Assembly: GCA_027008885.1 (NCBI GenBank) | Contig: JALVDQ010000210.1 | Coordinates: forward strand, 1-11,266 | DNA from: Thiotrichaceae bacterium | GTDB taxonomy: Bacteria; Pseudomonadota; Gammaproteobacteria; Thiotrichales; Thiotrichaceae | Direction of reading: 5' to 3' | Length of the DNA: 11,266 nt | In this document: positions 5,951-11,266 of the stretch, in pieces | How the letters are laid out: each line of letters starts with the position of its first letter | Position numbering within the stretch: the stretch's first letter is position 1 | Translations under genes and position numbers: made by a program | The notes under the pieces: generated by a model | The model's input: only the letters and a program-made list of their open reading frames with translations | Database searches by the model: none | Told to the model about the DNA's origin: nothing

Positions 5951-5964
5951 CATTATCAGGCAGC

Positions 5965-6594
5965 TTATGTTTTCAGTAGAACATAAACAGCACCACTGCC
6001 ACCGTCTTTGGGTTTTGTTGAGTGGAATGCCAGAACACGTTCATGTTCGCGTAACCAGTGGTTTACATGCGTTTTCAACACAGGTTTATTTTTGCTGGAA
6101 CGATGCCCCTTGCCATGAATAATCCGGATACAGCAGCCTTCAAACTGGACTGCTTCCTGCAAATAATAAAGCAGTATTTTTTTTGCCTGCCTGAGAGTCA
6201 AGCCATGCAGATCCAGTTCATCAGAGATACGATAACTGCCGTTCCGTAGCTTGCGGAAAACACTTTTTTGTATTCCGGGACGACAAAAACTGAGAATAGC
6301 TGCCGAATCTACCTCCTCTACCTCTAATTCATCGGATATTGGGTCGTGAACAACAAACTCTTTAGTATCATTATGCCTTTCTGGTTTTAATTTGGTTTTT
6401 TTTCTCTGCTGGAATACTTTATCATGCGACAGCGGTGTGACACCGCTCATTGCTTCTCGAAAAAGGTCATGCTCAAGACGATCATTTTTGTTTTGCATTG
6501 CCGTTTGCGCGACAGATTGTTGTTTTGCTCGTTTAGCCTCACGCTGTTTTTTCAACAGTTCCTTTTTGAGTTGTTTAAGGTCTAGTTTTGCCAC
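5965..6594 (-). CDS. Smr-domain protein, SmrA-like
   Basis: The C-terminal part (about 125-209) is an Smr domain, the small MutS-related nuclease fold. It carries the hallmark LDLHG (127-131), the HGKG motif (160-163) and the GGSGA block (198-202) near the end. IIHGKG and the GGSGAxYVxLK ending resemble E. coli SmrA (YdaL) more than SmrB, the ribosome-collision nuclease, so SmrA-like is my preferred reading. The first ~70 residues are Lys/Arg/Gln-rich and probably coiled or disordered. The start is GTG at 6594 with no clear Shine-Dalgarno; the next Met would remove the N-terminal helix. It is divergent from surE (48 bp apart) and ends 15 bp before hipBA operator site 2. The substrate is unknown. 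Confidence 0.85.
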   Translation of the reverse strand: MAKLDLKQLKKELLKKQREAKRAKQQSVAQTAMQNKNDRLEHDLFREAMSGVTPLSHDKVFQQRKKTKLKPERHNDTKEFVVHDPISDELEVEEVDSAAILSFCRPGIQKSVFRKLRNGSYRISDELDLHGLTLRQAKKILLYYLQEAVQFEGCCIRIIHGKGHRSSKNKPVLKTHVNHWLREHERVLAFHSTKPKDGGSGAVYVLLKT

Positions 6595-6642
6595 GGACGA
6601 AATCTGTTAATTATTAAGGTTGAATAAGGATTACTTTAACAC

Positions 6643-7422
6643 ATGAATATTTTATTGAGTAATGATGATGGCTTTATGGCTCCAGGTATTAATCATCTGC
6701 GCCAACAGCTAATCAATTATGAAGGTGTGAATCATGTAATCACCATAGCACCTGACCGTGATCGCAGCGCTGCAAGTAACTCCCTAACCCTGGATATACC
6801 CTTGCGTATAACACAACAAGGCGAACACATTTATAGCGTCAATGGCACACCAACAGATTGCGTGCATCTTGCACTGACCGGTCTGTATGAAAATGAAGAG
6901 CCGGATCTTGTCATATCGGGAATTAATGCAGGTGCAAATATGGGGGATGATGTCATCTATTCAGGAACGGTCGCTGCCGCCATGGAAGGACGTAATCTGG
7001 GTTTGCCTGCGCTGGCAGTGTCGATAGCCTCACATCACCCTGTTTATTTTGATAGTGCCGCAAAAGCAGTTATTGACTTGTTAAGCAAGCTGCCTGCATT
7101 ATCCTCGCCCTCCCCGGTTACAAAGGAGAACTCCGCAACCATCTTAAATATCAATGTCCCTGATATACCCTGGGAACAGATCAGAGGCTTTCAGGCAACC
7201 CGCCTGGGCAAACGTCACAAGGCAGAACCTGTGATTCGCGCCAGGGATCCTCGTGGCGCAGAAATATTCTGGGTAGGTCCTGTTGGTGAAGAGGCAGATG
7301 CCGGAGAAGGTACAGACTTTTATGCGGTACAGCACAAGATGATCTCGGTCACGCCCATACACATTGACCTCACCCAGTATTCAGCAATCAAGGAAACAGG
7401 AGACTGGCTTTGCAACGTATAA
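6643..7422 (+). CDS. surE: SurE, 5'/3'-nucleotidase and exopolyphosphatase
   Basis: SurE is a metal-dependent phosphatase that removes phosphate from nucleoside monophosphates and short polyphosphate, linked to stationary-phase survival. The 259 residues match the family. The N-terminus MNILLSNDDG carries the metal-binding Asp8 and Asp9. APDRDRSAASNSLTL (36-50) gives the conserved serine, and SGINAGANMGDDVIYSGTVAAAMEG is the full family signature with the metal-binding Asn. NGTPTDC is also kept. AAGGA at 6626-6630 precedes the ATG by 12 bp, rather long. The 3' end overlaps pcm by 13 bp if pcm starts at 7410, matching the surE-pcm pairing seen across gammaproteobacteria. Confidence 0.96.
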   Translation: MNILLSNDDGFMAPGINHLRQQLINYEGVNHVITIAPDRDRSAASNSLTLDIPLRITQQGEHIYSVNGTPTDCVHLALTGLYENEEPDLVISGINAGANMGDDVIYSGTVAAAMEGRNLGLPALAVSIASHHPVYFDSAAKAVIDLLSKLPALSSPSPVTKENSATILNINVPDIPWEQIRGFQATRLGKRHKAEPVIRARDPRGAEIFWVGPVGEEADAGEGTDFYAVQHKMISVTPIHIDLTQYSAIKETGDWLCNV

Positions 7423-8087
7423 CGAAACAATCAATCAAAGGCGTTGGCATGACATCGCAGCGTACCCGTGACCGCCTGGTTGACAGATTAATGCAAAAGG
7501 GCATCAGCAATCCCGATGTTTTGAGGGTGATGCGCCTGGTGCCACGCCATTTGTTTATTGATGAAGCCATGTCGAGCCGTTCTTATGAAGATGCCGCGTT
7601 ACCCATCGGCTATGGACAGACCATTTCACAACCTTATATCGTTGCGCGCATGACTGAATTATTACTGCAGCATGTGGAACAACCAGAGAACGTACTTGAA
7701 GTGGGTACAGGTTCCGCTTATCAGGCTGCAATACTGGGCGGTCTGGTAAAAAATTTGCACACCGTAGAAGTCATTCCCGAACTGTATCGTCATTCTCGTG
7801 ATATTCTCTATCAACTCGGTTATCGCAATATACGCACCCACCTTGGTGATGGCAGCTGGGGCTGGCAAGATGCTGCTCCCTACGACGGAATCATGGTTAC
7901 CGCTGCCCCGCAAGAGATACCGGAAGCACTGATTCAGCAATTAAAAATTGGTGGATGCATGATTATCCCGGTTGGTGCACAAAAAGACACGCAAAGACTA
8001 AAAATAGTTATTCGCCAGGACGAAGAAAAAGTCAAAATAACTGAAAGTGAGGCGGTTTTATTTGTGCCGCTTGTAAATACACAATAA
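7410..8087 (+). CDS. pcm: Protein-L-isoaspartate O-methyltransferase
   Basis: Pcm methylates isoaspartyl residues in aged proteins with S-adenosylmethionine to start their repair. The start chosen is TTG at 7410, with a good Shine-Dalgarno (AGGAG at 7398-7402), giving 225 residues. The GVG-MTSQRTRDRL stretch before the alternative ATG (7449, 212 residues) also resembles longer homologues, for example from Xanthomonas as I recall them; the short form remains possible. Motifs seen are LPIGYGQTISQPYIVARM, the SAM-binding VLEVGTGSAYQ (95-105) and YDGIMVTAAPQEIP. The usual GSGYQ reads GSAYQ here, with Ala103 in place of glycine. The C-terminus FVPLV is typical. Confidence 0.94.
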   Translation: MQRITKQSIKGVGMTSQRTRDRLVDRLMQKGISNPDVLRVMRLVPRHLFIDEAMSSRSYEDAALPIGYGQTISQPYIVARMTELLLQHVEQPENVLEVGTGSAYQAAILGGLVKNLHTVEVIPELYRHSRDILYQLGYRNIRTHLGDGSWGWQDAAPYDGIMVTAAPQEIPEALIQQLKIGGCMIIPVGAQKDTQRLKIVIRQDEEKVKITESEAVLFVPLVNTQ

Positions 8088-8125
8088 TATACCTGGTTCA
8101 GTCAAAAATTGTCGAAATAAAACAA

Positions 8126-8599
8126 ATGAATGATTATATCTACTCCATTATTTTAAGCATGATGCCGATAGCAGAACTGCGTGGTGGCATTCCCTACGCA
8201 TTGGCTCATAATATTCATCCGGTTACAAGCTATCTGATGTGCTGTGCTGCCAACCTGCTTGCATTTCCAATTGTTTATTTGTTTATGGGATTTTTACATG
8301 ATTTATTTAGCAAGATGGAGTGGTATTCCAGGCTTTTTGACAAAATTGTTATCCGTACTCGCAAAAAAGTAGGAGAAAATATTGAAAAATGGGGTTTTTG
8401 GGGCTTAATGGTTTTTGTTATGATCCCTCTACCCGTGACAGGTGCCTACACGGGAACTTTCGCAGCATGGTTATTTGATATACAGAAAAGAAAAAGCTTT
8501 CTTGCCGTTTCACTTGGCGTATTAATTTCAGGACTAATTGTTAGCGCAGTTTTCCTTTCAGGGGTGGAGTTATTCAGTTTTTTTATGAAAAATGTATAA
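8126..8599 (+). CDS. Small multidrug export family membrane protein (COG2426)
   Basis: A 157-residue integral membrane protein of the family named 'putative small multi-drug export protein' (PF06695, COG2426). The name is historical and transport of drugs is not shown for most members. Family marks are the N-terminal MMPIAELRGGIPYAL and the central IPLPVTGAYTGTFAAWLF. Hydrophobic segments lie at about 34-57, 92-117 and 127-153, with a basic loop (about 70-86) between. The ATG at 8126 has no clear Shine-Dalgarno. It starts 38 bp after pcm, so it may be in the surE-pcm transcript. It lies where some gammaproteobacteria carry another small membrane-protein gene between pcm and nlpD. Confidence 0.85.
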   Translation: MNDYIYSIILSMMPIAELRGGIPYALAHNIHPVTSYLMCCAANLLAFPIVYLFMGFLHDLFSKMEWYSRLFDKIVIRTRKKVGENIEKWGFWGLMVFVMIPLPVTGAYTGTFAAWLFDIQKRKSFLAVSLGVLISGLIVSAVFLSGVELFSFFMKNV

Positions 8600-8796
8600 T
8601 TATTTCAAAAAAAACAAAAAAACCCTTTAAAATTATATTGTTTTAGCTTATATATAAGAAAGTAATTTAGTATTGATGTAATAAATGTACCAGAAGTCTG
8701 TCTGATAACAGCAAGCATGGCAAAAATTCAGGCAGCAATTGTTATAAAAAGGGAAGGATCTGCTGGTTTTGTTTAACTGAAAAAGTAGATCAAATA

Positions 8797-8824
8797 TTGA
8801 ACTAATCATTAATCAACCTATCAT
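8797..8824 (+). promoter_or_regulatory. Candidate promoter for the LysM lipoprotein gene
   Basis: TTGAAC (8797-8802) and TATCAT (8819-8824) are separated by 16 bp; each matches the consensus at 4 of 6. The gap 8600-8856 is very AT-rich and holds no open reading frame I can support. AAGG at 8844-8847 is the ribosome-binding site of the following gene, 9 bp before its ATG. Confidence 0.4.
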
Positions 8825-8856
8825 ATACAAATAGGTAAAAATTAAGGTATTTAATT

Positions 8857-9639
8857 ATGGATAATAAAATCAAACTGTTTGCAATAAGTTCTGTTGTTGC
8901 ATTAATGGCATCAGGCTGTACTGGTTACAACCAGGGGGCATCAGGAAGCAATGGATATGCATCAAATGGCAGTTCACAGTACTCAGGTTCAGGACAGGTA
9001 GCAAGAAACACCAATAATACCTGCACTCCCTGCACAGCAAGAAGAAACACCTATACATACAAACCAAGACCAAGAACTGTATACAAGCCAAAACCAAAGC
9101 CAAGGACAGTATATAAACCAAAGCCAAAACCTCGTGTAGCAGGTCAACATAACCAGCAGTATTATATTGATCGCTGGAATCGCCAGCAAAATCAAAATCG
9201 CGCAAAAGCCAAACCCAAAACAAATTACTCAAACTACTCGAATTATTCGGGCTACGGTAGCAGCTACTATGTGCCAAACACGGCGAGTAGCACGACTTAC
9301 TATGATTACAGCTCTGCGGGAAGAAGCAAAACCACGACAGACCGAAACCTGTCAACCAGTAACAAGAGTATTTATACCGGCAGTTACCAGAAAAGAACCT
9401 ATAAACCATATAAGCCAACAACCTATGCAGGTGGTGGTACAACCTACAAGGCAGTTACAAGCTACTCTGGCGGTAGCTCATCATCACATAGTAGTGGCAA
9501 CACCTACATTGTCAAGAAAGGTGATACAGTCTTTGAAATCATGAGACAGACAGGCGTTTACTGGAAAGATATTATCCGTATAAACAACCTCAAGGCGCCC
9601 TACAATATTCACCCTGGTCAGGTAATACGCCTCAAATAG
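8857..9639 (+). CDS. LysM-domain lipoprotein with low-complexity linker
   Basis: A 260-residue envelope protein. The signal peptide (1-20) ends in a lipobox-like MASG-C, so Cys21 is probably lipidated; Ala at -3 is less usual than Leu. Residues 22-65 are Ser/Gly/Asn-rich and include a CTPC pair (56-59). A basic proline repeat follows, with TVYKPKPKPR twice in tandem (74-83 and 84-93) after a shorter unit. Residues 95-215 are Tyr/Ser/Thr/Gly-rich. The C-terminal LysM domain (216-260), from NTYIVKKGDTVFEI to HPGQVIRLK, binds peptidoglycan. The overall form suggests a protein anchored in a membrane and gripping the cell wall. It stands where nlpD usually follows surE-pcm, but has no M23 (LytM) domain and its LysM is at the opposite end, so it is not a simply truncated NlpD. 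Function unknown. Confidence 0.85.
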   Translation: MDNKIKLFAISSVVALMASGCTGYNQGASGSNGYASNGSSQYSGSGQVARNTNNTCTPCTARRNTYTYKPRPRTVYKPKPKPRTVYKPKPKPRVAGQHNQQYYIDRWNRQQNQNRAKAKPKTNYSNYSNYSGYGSSYYVPNTASSTTYYDYSSAGRSKTTTDRNLSTSNKSIYTGSYQKRTYKPYKPTTYAGGGTTYKAVTSYSGGSSSSHSSGNTYIVKKGDTVFEIMRQTGVYWKDIIRINNLKAPYNIHPGQVIRLK

Positions 9640-9647
9640 GCAATAAA

Positions 9648-9684
9648 GCACAAAAAAGCCCTCATCCAGAGGGCTTTTTTGTGC
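9648..9684. terminator. Bidirectional rho-independent terminator
   Basis: A perfect 16-bp stem, GCACAAAAAAGCCCTC (9648-9663) and its exact complement (9669-9684), has a 5-base loop. The A-run in the left arm and T-run in the right arm give it terminator form in both directions. It ends the LysM lipoprotein transcript 8 bp after the stop. Confidence 0.9.
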
Positions 9685-9758
9685 GCGTACTTATAAACAA
9701 TTTGTTTTTCTGCAAGTCTTCGTTAAACTGGGGATAGCGTAAAAAAACGGAGAAAACA

Positions 9759-10728
<970 letters not shown>

Positions 10729-11109
10729 GTGGATATTACCGTATTCTGGCGGACACTGGCTGCCATCGGCATTCTTGGTCTGATCATACTCATCGTACTG
10801 TGGAACGGCTGGTTATCCCCGGTACAGCAAATCCCACGCTCGCTTGAGATTGCCATACTGGTGACACCTCTTCTGTTTTTTGTCCGCAAAATCCTGCACG
10901 GACAAAGAAATGCCTTTATCGGAGTCACGCTATTATCTTTCCCCTATGCACTGATAGGCATCTGGTATATCTTCTCTGCGCAAGAAGCCATCTACGGTTA
11001 TCTCATGCTGCTTGCCAGCCTGTTTCTGTTCTTTGGCAGCCTCCTGAATGTCTGGATCATGGATAAACGCGACAAGCAAAAAAGTATCAAAAAAGGGGGG
11101 GATGGGTAG
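10729..11109 (+). CDS. DUF2069 family inner-membrane protein
   Basis: A 126-residue membrane protein of the DUF2069 family, function unknown. Four hydrophobic segments lie at about residues 8-26, 39-55, 61-80 and 87-110, followed by a short basic cytoplasmic-type tail (DKRDKQKSIKKGGDG). The start is GTG at 10729, immediately after the wrbA stop; the frame is unambiguous and AAGG in the wrbA 3' end can serve as ribosome-binding site. Family assignment rests on the size, the WNGWL and FPYALIGIWYIF stretches, and the position after wrbA, as in Pseudomonas. The last codons (GGDG and stop) form the left arm of the terminator at 11096-11132. Confidence 0.85.
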   Translation: MDITVFWRTLAAIGILGLIILIVLWNGWLSPVQQIPRSLEIAILVTPLLFFVRKILHGQRNAFIGVTLLSFPYALIGIWYIFSAQEAIYGYLMLLASLFLFFGSLLNVWIMDKRDKQKSIKKGGDG

Positions 11110-11139
11110 TAGTATTAATAACCCATCCCCCCTGTTTTT
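11096..11139 (+). terminator. Rho-independent terminator overlapping the DUF2069 stop
   Basis: A perfect 12-bp G/C-rich stem, GGGGGGATGGGT (11096-11107) with ACCCATCCCCCC (11121-11132), has a 13-base loop. GTTTTTC (11134-11140) supplies the T-run. The left arm includes the last codons and first base of the stop codon. It closes the arsC-like/wrbA/DUF2069 operon. Confidence 0.88.
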
Positions 11140-11266
11140 CACATATTTTTCTGCATAGCCTGTGTCGAGAACGTAACACAGGTGCTGGTTATGCCTCGTA
11201 CCATCCCGCGTTTCGCATACTCAGCGCTGACTACGGTACTTTATAGGTCAAGAATGTTCAACTGTG
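11140..11266. other. Unassigned sequence at the window end
   Basis: I see no supported gene. There is a 7-bp inverted repeat CCTGTGT / ACACAGG (11159-11165 and 11176-11182), a perfect 10-bp palindrome TCAGCGCTGA (11221-11230), and an open frame from ATG at 11191 to the window end that is too short to judge. Confidence 0.3.

Noticed and set aside
5745-6122. Plus-strand open frames overlapping hipB and the Smr gene
   Set aside because: They run antisense to clear domain-bearing genes and across the hipBA control region; no motif or ribosome-binding site supports them.
8693-8735. Possible third, decayed copy of the inverted-repeat element (CTGTCTGA near 8699 and TTCAGGCAG near 8727)
   Set aside because: Only the short terminal-like strings match; the AGTCGTAGCGAGG core is absent, the spacing is too short, and no TNA flank repeat is seen.
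8870-9442. Long open frame on the minus strand within the LysM lipoprotein gene
   Set aside because: It is a shadow of the repetitive real gene: the product is Cys/Leu/Ser-rich without a recognisable domain, while the plus-strand frame has a signal peptide, LysM domain, ribosome-binding site and terminator.
11191-11266. Start of a new gene (ATG at 11191, open to the window end)
   Set aside because: Only 25 codons are visible, with no resemblance to a known protein; random open frames of this length are common.

Overview
The window comes from the chromosome of a gammaproteobacterium of moderate, slightly AT-rich composition. The divergent smpB / ratA-ratB block with a convergent bamE, the surE-pcm pair, and the order arsC-like / wrbA / DUF2069 are all arrangements known from gammaproteobacteria. 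The genus cannot be fixed from sequence alone. Nearly all genes are core housekeeping genes. The accessory material is a hipBA toxin-antitoxin pair and two short inverted-repeat elements.

Layout. 1-395: smpB (minus strand, cut by the window edge). 396-660: divergent control region holding a 159-bp MITE-like element. 661-1698: ratA, ratB/rnfH and an unrecognised 80-residue gene, tightly overlapped. 1704-2000: bamE on the opposite strand. 2001-2306: control region with a second, shorter copy of the element and the rpsU promoter. 2307-3032: rpsU and yqeY. 3033-3232: a region with hairpins and direct repeats, then hemE to 4297. 4307-5871: hipB-hipA on the minus strand, with two operator-like palindromes at 5896-5909 and 5937-5950. 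5965-6594: an Smr-domain protein, minus strand. 6643-8087: surE-pcm. 8126-8599: a COG2426-type membrane protein. 8857-9639: a LysM lipoprotein ended by a strong bidirectional terminator. 9759-11109: the arsC-like, wrbA and DUF2069 genes, apparently one operon, ending in a terminator that overlaps the last codons.

How the genes work together. The first block concerns translation quality control (SmpB), the ribosome-associated RatA, and outer-membrane assembly (BamE). rpsU-yqeY is the start of the classical rpsU-dnaG-rpoD neighbourhood, but hemE follows instead of dnaG. surE-pcm normally leads to nlpD-rpoS; here a membrane protein and a LysM lipoprotein without a peptidase domain follow, and rpoS is absent. 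The last block is a redox-type operon (YfgD-like ArsC protein and WrbA quinone oxidoreductase) with a small membrane protein.

The most notable observations are the pair of non-autonomous inverted-repeat elements, both flanked by 3-bp TNA repeats, one of which lies in the probable ratA leader, and the symmetric pair of putative HipB operators around the hipBA promoter. I found no clearly new multi-gene system.
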